Assembly: GCA_002070215.1 (NCBI GenBank)
Contig: MWCV01000003.1
Span: forward strand, 1 to 64,000
From: Chloroflexi bacterium ADurb.Bin180
GTDB lineage: Bacteria > Chloroflexota > Anaerolineae > UBA2200
DNA: 64,000 nucleotides
Direction of reading: 5' to 3'
Positions 1 to 7,914 of this stretch are shown piece after piece (the first letter of the stretch is position 1; the number at the start of each line of letters is the position of its first letter). Below the pieces are notes generated by a model, which had not been told where the DNA came from, searched no databases, and worked only from the letters and a program-made list of their open reading frames with translations. A program made the translations under genes and the position numbers.

Positions 1-711
1 GGCCTTTTTGCCAGCGCGCGCAATCTCGGTGATGCGGTCATAGCCCTGTACCACTGCGGCCTCGCCCTCCAGCCACCGCTCGCGGATGGGCTTGTGTACG
101 GCGCTCGACGCATGCTGGATGCCAGTAAAGCCCAGCACAAAGGGCAGTTCTGCGACAAAGCCACCCAGAGGCTCGATCGTGGCGAAGAGCTCGGCTTCTG
201 CCTGGCGGTAGAACTGCTTGCCGCGAAAGTCCATATAGTTCAGGCCGCCAAAGGTGCACATATAGGCGTCCTGGTAACCACAAACCACTTTCAGATTGTG
301 CAGCTCCACATAGCGGGTCTGCTCGGCGATATGGTAGGCATTCCTGTATTCACCCTGCCAGACCAGGAAAGCATCGAGCAAGGCCACCATCAGGGCCGTG
401 GACCCGGCCAACCCGCTGCGCATCGGGATCTGGCTTTCGTAGGATACGTGGCAGTTCAGCTCGGGTAGCCGCAGGTACTCCAGCACCGCGCGGACCACAT
501 CGAACCGGTCACCGGCAGGACGGAGGTCGTCGCGACTAGAGATCCTGCAGGTCTGGCCCGCAGTCTCGAGAGTGATTCCGCGGCCGGGGGTCAGCTCGAC
601 TCGTGCTCTCATGTCTACCGAGCAGGATAGCACCGCCCCGCCATACATATCAGTAGGGTTGCCGATGATGCCGGCCCTGCCCGGGGCCGAACACACGACG
701 CGACGCCGCAC
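1..711 (-). CDS. Glucuronokinase-like GHMP kinase (3' end missing)
   Basis: This is a sugar or acid kinase of the GHMP superfamily, cut by the left edge; 237 codons are visible without a stop. The N-terminus reads APGRAGIIGNPTDMYGG, and the ATP-binding loop is IPMRSGLAGSTALM. Both resemble plant glucuronokinases (GNPSD and GLSGSSA motifs) more than galactokinase or mevalonate kinase. The GTG start at 711 lies 4 bases after the galU stop, so the two genes are probably translated together. With GalU it could make a UDP-sugar by the salvage route sugar, then sugar-1-phosphate, then UDP-sugar. The substrate (glucuronate or another sugar) is inferred from motif likeness only; a heptose or fucose kinase is the main alternative. 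Confidence 0.75.
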   Translation of the reverse strand, partial: MRRRVVCSAPGRAGIIGNPTDMYGGAVLSCSVDMRARVELTPGRGITLETAGQTCRISSRDDLRPAGDRFDVVRAVLEYLRLPELNCHVSYESQIPMRSGLAGSTALMVALLDAFLVWQGEYRNAYHIAEQTRYVELHNLKVVCGYQDAYMCTFGGLNYMDFRGKQFYRQAEAELFATIEPLGGFVAELPFVLGFTGIQHASSAVHKPIRERWLEGEAAVVQGYDRITEIARAGKKA

Positions 712-715
712 CTTG

Positions 716-1618
716 CTAGAGGTCATAGGCTTTGGCCTTGATGTACTTGCGCACAAGGTAGCCGTAGCGTTCATCAGCCAGCACAAAGTCGATAAAGGCA
801 TAGAAGTAGCTCTCGAGATTGCCGATGTCATAGCGCCTCTGTCCGGGCGGCAAAGACCAGGCATAGACCGGTTTGCCCATATGAATGAGTTGCCGGATGG
901 CGTCCGTAAGTTGGATTTCTCCACGGTGGTCCGCCGGTGTGCGTGCCAGCGCCTCAAAGATCAGCGGGCTGAACACGTACCGTGCCGCTACAGCCAGGGT
1001 TGAAGGAGCCGTCCCCGCGGGGGGTTTCTCAACGATACCGGTCATCCGTACCGGCTCGCCAGGCGGCGGCTCACTTCCATCGATGCTGACGATGCCATAG
1101 CGAAAGGTCTCTGCCTCCGGCACCTGCTCCACTACCACCACTGCCGCTGCATCCAGGTCAATGTGCGCCTTCATCATCGCCTGAATCGGCGCCGAGGGAT
1201 GGTCGGCGGCGATGATCGAATCACCCAGGGCTACCACGCAGTCATCCCCATCGACAAAATCGGCACCCATCGCGATGGCATGACCAAGCCCTTTGGGCTC
1301 GCTTTGCCGCGTGTAAAAGAACCTCGCCCTCTCCTCCAGGAAACGCATGTCCGCCAACAGCGATTCATTGCCCGCCTGCTGCAGAGCCGCAACAAGCTGC
1401 GGATCCGAGTCCAGGTGATCTTCGATGGCCCGCTTGCGTCGCCCGGTCACGATGAGTATCTCTCCCAGCCCCGCTTCTTCGAGTTCCTCAACCACATACT
1501 GAATGACTGGCTTTCTCCCTACCGGAAGCATCTCTTTGGGCTGGGACTTGGTGGCCGGCAGGAGCCTCGTTCCCAGGCCCGCCGCCGGTACGATCGCCTT
1601 GGAAATGGTACGTGTCAT
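716..1618 (-). CDS. galU: UTP--glucose-1-phosphate uridylyltransferase (GalU family)
   Basis: This nucleotidyltransferase joins UTP and a sugar-1-phosphate to give a UDP-sugar for envelope polysaccharides. The 300-residue length is usual for GalU. The N-terminal nucleotide-binding motif is VPAAGLGTRLLPATKSQPKE, followed by a LPVGRKPVIQY substrate loop; the VEKP motif lies in the middle. The start is ATG at 1618, with GGAGGTG 7 bases upstream. An in-frame GTG at 1627 is part of that ribosome-binding site and is rejected. The gene follows mtaB by 12 bases and is followed by the glucuronokinase-like gene after 4 bases, which suggests a paired role with it. Confidence 0.93.
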   Translation of the reverse strand: MTRTISKAIVPAAGLGTRLLPATKSQPKEMLPVGRKPVIQYVVEELEEAGLGEILIVTGRRKRAIEDHLDSDPQLVAALQQAGNESLLADMRFLEERARFFYTRQSEPKGLGHAIAMGADFVDGDDCVVALGDSIIAADHPSAPIQAMMKAHIDLDAAAVVVVEQVPEAETFRYGIVSIDGSEPPPGEPVRMTGIVEKPPAGTAPSTLAVAARYVFSPLIFEALARTPADHRGEIQLTDAIRQLIHMGKPVYAWSLPPGQRRYDIGNLESYFYAFIDFVLADERYGYLVRKYIKAKAYDL

Positions 1619-1630
1619 CTCTGGCACCTC

Positions 1631-2926
1631 CTACGAAATCTGACTCGAACTGGTTAACAGTTCCCCCTGCAGACCCTGCTCGGTCATCCCTGTGAGTCGA
1701 ACCGGCGTGATGCGATTGTGCAGGTCGGCAGCGCTCTGCGTCTCTACGCGGATATAGTTGCCGGTCAAACCGTTCCACATCCCGTCGCGCTGGCTCTCCC
1801 ACAGCACCTCGGCTGCCCGGCCAACGTACTGCGCTCGAAAGTCGCGGCTGCACCTGCGGCCCAGCTCGAGCAGGCGTGCCACTCGAGATTGAGCCACGTC
1901 AGGACAAACCCGATCCGGCATTGCCGCAGCCACTGTGCCCGGCCGCGCCGAATACGGAAAGACGTGAATCCGTGCAAAACCGACCTCTTCGGCCAGATGC
2001 ACCGTCTGGGAGAACTCGTCCTCGTTTTCGCCCGGAAACCCGACGATGATATCCGTAGCCACCGCCAGATCCGGGATCGCTGCCCTGGCCCGCTGCACGA
2101 GGTCCAGGAACAGCCCGCTGGAGCAGCGACGCCCCATACGCTGAAGGGTCGCGTCGCAGCCACTCTGGAGCGGCAAGTGCAGATGGGGGCACAGACGTCT
2201 GTCCTGCCACAGCGCGAGGAGCTCGTCAGTGAGGTCCCACGGTTCGATAGAGCTCGCTCTGATGCGCGGGATGCTCGTCTGCCCCAGAATCGCCCTCAGG
2301 AGGTCGGCCAGGCTCTCCCCCCGTTCTCGCCCGAACGCCCCGATGTGGACGCCGGTCAGCACTGCTTCCTGGTAACCTTCTCGCTCTCGCGCCTGAATCT
2401 CAGCCACAACCGAGGAAATCGATGCGCTGCGCTGCTTGCCGCGAGCCACTCGCACGATGCAGTAGGTGCAGGTATTGTCGCACCCATCCTGGATCTTGAT
2501 CAGTGCCCTCGTTCGCAGATGGGCTGGAGTCACGCCACGCTCCGTTGCGTCGTGTTCGCGCTGTCGTGCTGTTGTCTCAGCCGGCAGGTCAAGCTGTCGC
2601 ACGAGCTCGCTGACGAGGTGTTCCTTTTGTGCCGTGCCTGCCACCAGGGCTACCGATGCGAGTGCCTGTACCTCCGTCGCATTCAGCTCGGCATAGCAGC
2701 CGGTGACCACCAGCCTGGCCCCCGGGCTGACACGGCCCAGTCTCCTCACGAGCTGACGCGACTTGCGCGCCGCCACGTGGGTGACGGCACAGGTGTTGGC
2801 CACGCACAGGTCCGCCTGCTCAGGCTCGGCCACGATCTCACAGCCCAGAGCGGCCAGTTCGCGCGCCCAGGCCTCGACCTCACTCTGGTTCAGCTTGCAT
2901 CCCAGCGAGGCCAGGTGCACTTTCAT
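1631..2926 (-). CDS. mtaB: tRNA t6A37 methylthiotransferase MtaB
   Basis: This radical SAM enzyme adds a methylthio group to t6A37 of ANN-decoding tRNAs. The 431-residue protein shows the UPF0004 domain (starts MKVHLASLGCKLNQSE, with further cysteines in NTCAVT and VTGCYAE), the radical SAM triad in CDNTCTYC and a C-terminal TRAM-like region. The GCKLNQ signature separates MtaB from MiaB and RimO. The start at 2926 overlaps the stop of the MFS gene by one base (TGATG), with AGGTGG just upstream, so translation is coupled; a longer start at 2977 would run into the MFS gene. TsaD, which takes part in making the t6A substrate, is encoded about 4 kb away on the same strand. Confidence 0.9.
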   Translation of the reverse strand: MKVHLASLGCKLNQSEVEAWARELAALGCEIVAEPEQADLCVANTCAVTHVAARKSRQLVRRLGRVSPGARLVVTGCYAELNATEVQALASVALVAGTAQKEHLVSELVRQLDLPAETTARQREHDATERGVTPAHLRTRALIKIQDGCDNTCTYCIVRVARGKQRSASISSVVAEIQAREREGYQEAVLTGVHIGAFGRERGESLADLLRAILGQTSIPRIRASSIEPWDLTDELLALWQDRRLCPHLHLPLQSGCDATLQRMGRRCSSGLFLDLVQRARAAIPDLAVATDIIVGFPGENEDEFSQTVHLAEEVGFARIHVFPYSARPGTVAAAMPDRVCPDVAQSRVARLLELGRRCSRDFRAQYVGRAAEVLWESQRDGMWNGLTGNYIRVETQSAADLHNRITPVRLTGMTEQGLQGELLTSSSQIS

Positions 2927-4239
2927 CACGCCACCTGGGCCCTGCGCAGCGCCGGCGAACGCCATAGCGCATAGCAAGCGCTCCCGAGCGTAATGGCCGC
3001 GCCGATAGCCACTGCAGCGCGAACGCCGAGCATCTGCCCGAGCGTGCCCGCCATGAGTGAAGCGAAAGGAGTGCTGCCAAAGAACAGCAGGATATAGACC
3101 GCCATGACCCGGCCTCTCAGGTCGTCAGGGACCGCGCCTTGAATCATCGTATTGATGGTGGCATTCTGCGCCACGAATCCCATGCCGTTGAGGGCCAGGC
3201 ACACAGCAGAAAAGGCCAGTGAACGGGAAACCGAAAACCCCAACACCGAGAGAGGAAAGAGCAACGCACCTCCGGCCATCAGGAAGCGTCGGCCAGAGTG
3301 AGCCGCCATCGAAGCCACAAGCAGGGATCCGGTCAAAGCACCCACGCCCACCGCCGCGTTCAGGGTCCCGAGCCCCGTCTCGCCAACGTGCAGGACGCCA
3401 GCCGCATAGGCCGGCATGAGGATCGTATGGAAGAAGCCAAACAACTGACCCACACCGACCAGCGCGAGCAGAGTGCACAGCGGCCTGTTTCGCCAGATGT
3501 AGCTCATGCCAACTCGCACCTGAGCGACGACGCTCTCACTCGCTGTCCTGGGCTCGCAGGGAGCAAGTTTCATCGACAGCAGCGCTGCCAGCACGGCCAG
3601 AAAACTGAGCCCATTCATCGCGAAACACGGGGCAGCGCCAAACCTGGCCAGAATGAGCCCCCCGATAGCCGGGCCGATCACTCGCCCCGTGTTGATGATG
3701 GTCGAGTTGAGTGCGACGGCGTTCATCAAGTCGCGTCGGTCGTCGACCATCTCTACGGCCATGGCGTGCCGGGCAGGAGCTTCGAACGAGTTGGCCACTC
3801 CGTTGCACGCAGCCAACAGGGCTACATGCCACGGCTGCAGTCGGTGGAGCGCCGCCAGCCCTGCCAGGGTTAAGGCCTGCAGCATCATCGCCACCTGCGC
3901 GATGAGCACCACACGTCGTTTGGGAAGCCGGTCGGCCACTGCGCCAGCCGGAATCATGAGAAACAGTGTGGGCAGACTCCCAAAGAACTGCACCGCTCCC
4001 AGCGCCAGTTCCGACTTGGTCAACTCGTAGACGACCCACCCCTGGGCTACCGATTGAGCCCAGGTGCCTATCACAGAGAGGGTCTGCCCGACAAACCAGA
4101 GACGAAAGTTGCGATGGCGCAGAGCCGCGAAGGTAGCGGGCCAGCTCCGCGGCAGACCCGATGCCCTGCCTCTTGTGCGAGCGGGGCGGACATTGCGACT
4201 CGACTGAATCAAGAGCGGGTTGCTCCGTGGAACATTCAC
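2926..4239 (-). CDS. MFS transporter (MFS_3/enterobactin-exporter-like)
   Basis: This is an inner-membrane transporter of the major facilitator superfamily. After a basic N-terminus, the sequence ALRHRNFRLWFVGQTLS is typical of the MFS_3 exporter group, and twelve hydrophobic segments can be traced. The motif-A-like loop is GAVADRLPKRRVV. Substrate is unknown; drug or siderophore efflux is common in the group. A strong promoter lies at 4288-4315, which would put transcription start close to 4281. The start is uncertain: GTG at 4239 has GGAGAG 11 bases upstream, while GTG at 4278 would be almost leaderless. The gene is translationally coupled to mtaB. Confidence 0.85.
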   Translation of the reverse strand: MNVPRSNPLLIQSSRNVRPARTRGRASGLPRSWPATFAALRHRNFRLWFVGQTLSVIGTWAQSVAQGWVVYELTKSELALGAVQFFGSLPTLFLMIPAGAVADRLPKRRVVLIAQVAMMLQALTLAGLAALHRLQPWHVALLAACNGVANSFEAPARHAMAVEMVDDRRDLMNAVALNSTIINTGRVIGPAIGGLILARFGAAPCFAMNGLSFLAVLAALLSMKLAPCEPRTASESVVAQVRVGMSYIWRNRPLCTLLALVGVGQLFGFFHTILMPAYAAGVLHVGETGLGTLNAAVGVGALTGSLLVASMAAHSGRRFLMAGGALLFPLSVLGFSVSRSLAFSAVCLALNGMGFVAQNATINTMIQGAVPDDLRGRVMAVYILLFFGSTPFASLMAGTLGQMLGVRAAVAIGAAITLGSACYALWRSPALRRAQVA

Positions 4240-4287
4240 CTGATACGTGACTCTCCGGTCTCGTTCCGGAGCAGCCACGCACTTGAC

Positions 4288-4315
4288 AGTATAGCCAGGC
4301 CACCTGGTCTGTCAA
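4288..4315 (-). promoter_or_regulatory. Promoter of MFS-mtaB-galU operon
   Basis: On the minus strand a consensus -35 TTGACA (4315-4310) is separated by 16 bases from -10 TATACT (4293-4288). It points into the MFS gene and is back to back with the promoter at 4332-4360. Confidence 0.8.
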
Positions 4316-4331
4316 TCAGTCTACGTCAGCT

Positions 4332-4360
4332 TTGGAGGCATCCTGCCCGAGGCATATAAT
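4332..4360 (+). promoter_or_regulatory. Promoter of DUF624-like gene
   Basis: TTGGAG (4332-4337), a 17-base spacer and TATAAT (4355-4360). The gene begins 23 bases after the -10 box, with GGAGGAA before its ATG. Confidence 0.75.
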
Positions 4361-4383
4361 CGTGGCATTCACCGGAGGAAAGA

Positions 4384-4980
4384 ATGCTCTTCTTGCGTGA
4401 TGCGGCCGGGTTCATTCTCCGCAACCTATTTGAGGTCACCGTCGTGAGCGTGGCCTGGCTGGTGCTCCAGTTGCCCATACTCACTGGCCCGGGAGCAACC
4501 GTTGCCGTGTACCAATTCGCGCGCCAGGCAGTACTGCAGGACGAGGCCAGGCTGTCGGATTTCTGGCGGGGGCTCAGGCTCTACCTGTTCCGGGGCTGGT
4601 TGATCGTCGCTCCCCTCGCACTGGTCCTGCTCATTCTGGGCTACGATATCCTCTTCTTCCTCTCCGGAGACAGTCCACTGGCCCGAGTCTGGGCCAGTGT
4701 ACCGATAGCCATACTGTCAGCTCTCCTCGTCACGCAGAGCTATGTGCTGGTGCTGTACGTGCAGGATAACAGAGGTGTCTGGGCCACCATTCGCCGTGCC
4801 TATCTGCTGGCAATGTCCAACCTGCTCTTTACCATGACCCTGCTGCTGGTGACGCTCTTGTACTTTCTGGGGTTGTATGTCACGCGGATTGGCCTGGCGT
4901 TGCTGTTCGTGGGGCCGGTGGCGCTGCTGCAGACAAAAGCAGCTCAACTGCTGCTTAACAGAAAAGGTATCGAGTTCTAG
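4384..4980 (+). CDS. DUF624/YesL-like membrane protein
   Basis: This 198-residue integral membrane protein has about five hydrophobic helices. The N-terminal layout (an FxxNLFEV segment, a WLVLQLPILTGPGATVAVYQ loop, then a DFWRGLRLYLFRGW amphipathic stretch) resembles DUF624/YesL proteins, which often lie beside sugar-uptake genes in Firmicutes and have no settled function. It has its own promoter (4332-4360) and RBS GGAGGAA. It is transcribed alone, between an MFS gene and selA that both run the other way, so neighbours give no clue to its role. Confidence 0.7.
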   Translation: MLFLRDAAGFILRNLFEVTVVSVAWLVLQLPILTGPGATVAVYQFARQAVLQDEARLSDFWRGLRLYLFRGWLIVAPLALVLLILGYDILFFLSGDSPLARVWASVPIAILSALLVTQSYVLVLYVQDNRGVWATIRRAYLLAMSNLLFTMTLLLVTLLYFLGLYVTRIGLALLFVGPVALLQTKAAQLLLNRKGIEF

Positions 4981-4996
4981 CTACAGCCCACCGGCG

Positions 4997-6412
4997 CTAC
5001 ACCTTTGACAGAGCAGCATCCAGGGCTATGCGCAGGTCCTCCTCTTCCCACGGCAGAACGGTGCGCAGGTCCAACATCAGGCGGTCATCCTCGATCCGGC
5101 TCAGCACCGCGATGGCACCGCGGCGCAGTCGCTCCGCCAGTTGGCTTGCAGAGTCAGTCTGAATGCTGACCAACCGTGTGGGCAGAGTCTCGCCCGGGAG
5201 GGTGCCGCCGCCGACCGCAGAGACGCCCTCTACTAGCTCCGCCTTCACTCCCCGTGCTTTCAGCCAGGTCAACAATGCCTCAGCCCGCACGCCGATCTGC
5301 ACCGGTTGCAGCGCCATCATCTGCCAGACAGGCACGTCCCTGAGCGCCTGGCCTTGCAGATAGTGCAGCAGCGTTGCCTGCAGCCCGGCCAGGACGGTCT
5401 TGCTCACTCGCAGTGCCCGGGTGAGAGGATGCTTCTTCAGCTCGGCGACCAGCCGCTCATCGCCCAGAATGATCCCGGCCTGCGGTCCGCCTAGCAGCTT
5501 GTCGCCGCTGATACACACCAGGTCCGCGCCGCTGGCCAGTGCCTCCTGTGTCGTCGGCTCGTGAGTCAGGCCAAACTGCGCCGTGTCCAGCAGTGCGCCG
5601 CTGCCCAGGTCGTCTATCGCCAGCAGAGAGCGGGCGTGAGCCACCTCGACTAGGTCGCTGAGCGGCGTCTCGTGCACAAAGCCAGTCACCCGGAAGTTGC
5701 TGCTGTGCACATGAAGGAGCATCGCTGTGTCAGGCGTGATGGCCGACTCATAATCTCGCCGATAGGTGCGGTTTGTCGTGCCCACCTCGATCAGCCGTGC
5801 TCCGCTCTGGGCCATGACCTCCGGGATACGGAAGCCGCCGCCGATTTCCACCAGTTGACCGCGTGAGATCACCACCTCACGACCCCTGGCAAAGGCAGTG
5901 AGCACGAGCAGGACCGCCGCCGCGTCGTTGTTGACCACCAGAGCCGCCCTCGCTCCGGTCAGGCGGCAAAGCAGCGCTTCGGCATGGACGTAGCGAGAGC
6001 CTCTCTCGCCCTCATCGAGGTCGTACTCCAGGTTGCTATAGGCGCTGGTCTGCCTCATGGCCTCCAGCGCGGCCTGGCTCAAGGGCGAGCGGCCGAGGTT
6101 GGTGTGAATGATCACTCCGGTAGCATTGATTACCGGACAGAGGCTGGGGCGTACGGCACGATTGACTAGCTCCCCTACTTGCGCTGACAGAGTCGCCAAT
6201 TCCGGACAGGGTTGGCCATCCGACACGAGTTCGCGTGCCCGAGCCAGTGCGTCTTGCACGACACCTACTACCAGTGAATGGCTGTGAGCCAGGACCAGGT
6301 TCTGCACAGCGGGTTCACCCAGCAGCTTGTCAACGGAGGGTAGCCGGCGTAGCTCGCTCCGTTTCGCAGTTCGGTCAGTCGGCTTCGTGCTTCCAGCACC
6401 TTTGGTGTTCAT
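4997..6412 (-). CDS. selA: L-seryl-tRNA(Sec) selenium transferase SelA
   Basis: This PLP enzyme converts seryl-tRNA(Sec) to selenocysteyl-tRNA(Sec) with selenophosphate. The 471-residue protein has the SelA N-terminal domain (ELRRLPSVDKLL), the NATGVIIHTNLGRSPL motif and the PLP-lysine motif SGDKLLGGPQAG. The start at 6412 is chosen because its ATG overlaps the TGA of the upstream alkyltransferase-like gene (ATGA); two further ATGs at 6433 and 6424 are possible. It is the last gene of the operon that begins at xpt. SelB, SelD and tRNA-Sec are not in the window, so a working selenocysteine system is expected but not shown here. Confidence 0.93.
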   Translation of the reverse strand: MNTKGAGSTKPTDRTAKRSELRRLPSVDKLLGEPAVQNLVLAHSHSLVVGVVQDALARARELVSDGQPCPELATLSAQVGELVNRAVRPSLCPVINATGVIIHTNLGRSPLSQAALEAMRQTSAYSNLEYDLDEGERGSRYVHAEALLCRLTGARAALVVNNDAAAVLLVLTAFARGREVVISRGQLVEIGGGFRIPEVMAQSGARLIEVGTTNRTYRRDYESAITPDTAMLLHVHSSNFRVTGFVHETPLSDLVEVAHARSLLAIDDLGSGALLDTAQFGLTHEPTTQEALASGADLVCISGDKLLGGPQAGIILGDERLVAELKKHPLTRALRVSKTVLAGLQATLLHYLQGQALRDVPVWQMMALQPVQIGVRAEALLTWLKARGVKAELVEGVSAVGGGTLPGETLPTRLVSIQTDSASQLAERLRRGAIAVLSRIEDDRLMLDLRTVLPWEEEDLRIALDAALSKV

Positions 6413-6729
6413 CCTTGTTGCCATCCATCCCATCCATAAACGACCAGATCAATTCGGCCGTCCAGTTCAAAATGAACGCCTTCCGCCTCAAGCAGCATCC
6501 GCTGAGGGTTGACGTTGCCTATCTTCGGTCTGGTGCTCAGCCGGCCCTGGCCATTCACCACGCGATGCCAGGGAACGTCATTGGGGCAAGCACGCATCGC
6601 CCATCCCACCTGCCTGGCGATTCTGGGTCGCCCCAGAGCCCAGGCCACCTGACCATACGTCACCACGCGCCCACTGGGCACCTGCCTCACCAGGCCATAT
6701 ACTTGCTCAAACAGGTTGGGGACGGTCAT
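6409..6729 (-). CDS. Alkyltransferase-like protein (MGMT fold, catalytic Cys replaced by Trp)
   Basis: This 106-residue protein has the fold of the DNA-binding domain of O6-alkylguanine-DNA methyltransferase. Where MGMT has the acceptor PCHRV, it has PWHRVVNGQG (Trp54), the signature of the ATL/YbaZ/Atl1 family. Those proteins bind O6-alkylguanine and hand the lesion to nucleotide excision repair rather than repair it. The start at 6729 has GGGAGGTC 4 bases upstream; longer readings would run into tsaD. It is in the middle of the xpt-selA operon. uvrC is encoded elsewhere in the window. Confidence 0.88.
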   Translation of the reverse strand: MTVPNLFEQVYGLVRQVPSGRVVTYGQVAWALGRPRIARQVGWAMRACPNDVPWHRVVNGQGRLSTRPKIGNVNPQRMLLEAEGVHFELDGRIDLVVYGWDGWQQG

Positions 6730-6752
6730 CGGACCTCCCTTCACCCACTCAC

Positions 6753-7880
6753 TCAGCCAGTCCCCTCGACGCACCCGGCCGTGGTCGCCTCGTGGATGTG
6801 CTTGCCTGGTTGCACATCCATTTCCCATCCCGCAAGGTCGCCAGCGATGCGCTGGAAAAACCCGGCGGCAGCCACCATCGCGGCATTGTCCGTGCAGAGC
6901 GACGGAGGAGGATAGCGGACGGGCACCGATAGACGACAGCTCATCTCCTGTCGCAGCAGGGCATTGCTGGCCACTCCGCCGGCCAACAGGACCTCCGCCG
7001 CCCCAAACTCCTCCGCCGCGCGTTTGGTCTTGAGCACCAGAACGTCGACCACCGCTGCCTGAAAACTCGCCGCAAGGTCAGCCACGCGGACTTTGCCAGA
7101 AACGGCTACCGTCTCCCCGGCCGCTTTGCCCTGACGAGGTTGCCGCTTGCCCTTCACCTTCTTGGCCCCAAAATCGGAGCCCCAGCCCTGGGCAATGTGC
7201 AGCACCGCGGTCTTGAGGCCGCTGAAACTAAAGTCATAGCCCTCGTTGACAATCGCACGCGGCAGCTCAAAGGCGGTGGGGTCACCACCTTCCGCGGCCT
7301 TCTGAACGGCTGGCCCACCCGGGTAGCCGAGCGCCAGCAGCCGGGCCACCTTGTCAAAGGCCTCGCCCGCGGCATCGTCCAGCGTCCGACCCAGAACGCG
7401 GTACTGACCGTGGTTGGTCATCCAGACCAGGTCTGTGTGCCCACCGGAAACGATCAGACAAAGCGCCGGAAAGGCTGGAGGAGGCGGCGGCGCCTCGCCT
7501 TCTCTCGCCGCGTACAGCCAGTTCGCGTACAGGTGAGCCTCGAGGTGATTGACCGCCACCAGCGGCAGCCCTCTGGCCCAGGCGATGCTCTTGGCGACGT
7601 TGGCCCCCACCAAGAGCGGTCCCACCAACCCGGGGCCATTCGTCACCGCAACGGCGTCCAGGTCTTGCCAGGTCACACTGGCAATGGCCAACGCTTCTTC
7701 GATGACCGGTGCGATGTCCAGTACATGCTGTCGCGAAGCTACCTCCGGAAAGACGCCTCCAAAACGCCGGTGGATATCGATTTGCGAGGCCACGACGTTC
7801 GAGCGTATCTCTCGCCCGTCAGCTACGACCGACGCGGCGGTCTCGTCGCAGGAGGTCTCTATCCCTAGGATCAGGCGCAT
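6753..7880 (-). CDS. tsaD: tRNA N6-adenosine threonylcarbamoyltransferase TsaD
   Basis: TsaD transfers the threonylcarbamoyl group to A37 of ANN-decoding tRNAs, working with TsaB, TsaC and TsaE. The 375-residue protein has the ASKHA fold. [16 protein letters not shown] is at the N-terminus, the metal-binding motif is NHLEAHLYA, and [19 protein letters not shown] and [11 protein letters not shown] follow in order. A basic insert of about 25 residues (around [12 protein letters not shown]) sits after the FSFSGLK motif and is longer than in typical members. The gene lies in an operon after the PP2C-like/propeller gene. MtaB, which acts on the t6A product, is encoded nearby. Confidence 0.95.
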   Translation of the reverse strand: MRLILGIETSCDETAASVVADGREIRSNVVASQIDIHRRFGGVFPEVASRQHVLDIAPVIEEALAIASVTWQDLDAVAVTNGPGLVGPLLVGANVAKSIAWARGLPLVAVNHLEAHLYANWLYAAREGEAPPPPPAFPALCLIVSGGHTDLVWMTNHGQYRVLGRTLDDAAGEAFDKVARLLALGYPGGPAVQKAAEGGDPTAFELPRAIVNEGYDFSFSGLKTAVLHIAQGWGSDFGAKKVKGKRQPRQGKAAGETVAVSGKVRVADLAASFQAAVVDVLVLKTKRAAEEFGAAEVLLAGGVASNALLRQEMSCRLSVPVRYPPPSLCTDNAAMVAAAGFFQRIAGDLAGWEMDVQPGKHIHEATTAGCVEGTG

Positions 7881-7914
7881 CTCATCGCTCTCTGGAGGCG
7901 AACGTCACTGGCGC

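Noticed and set aside
4997-6412. Selenoprotein genes near selA with in-frame TGA
   Set aside because: None of the neighbouring genes looks truncated at a TGA with coding sequence continuing beyond it.
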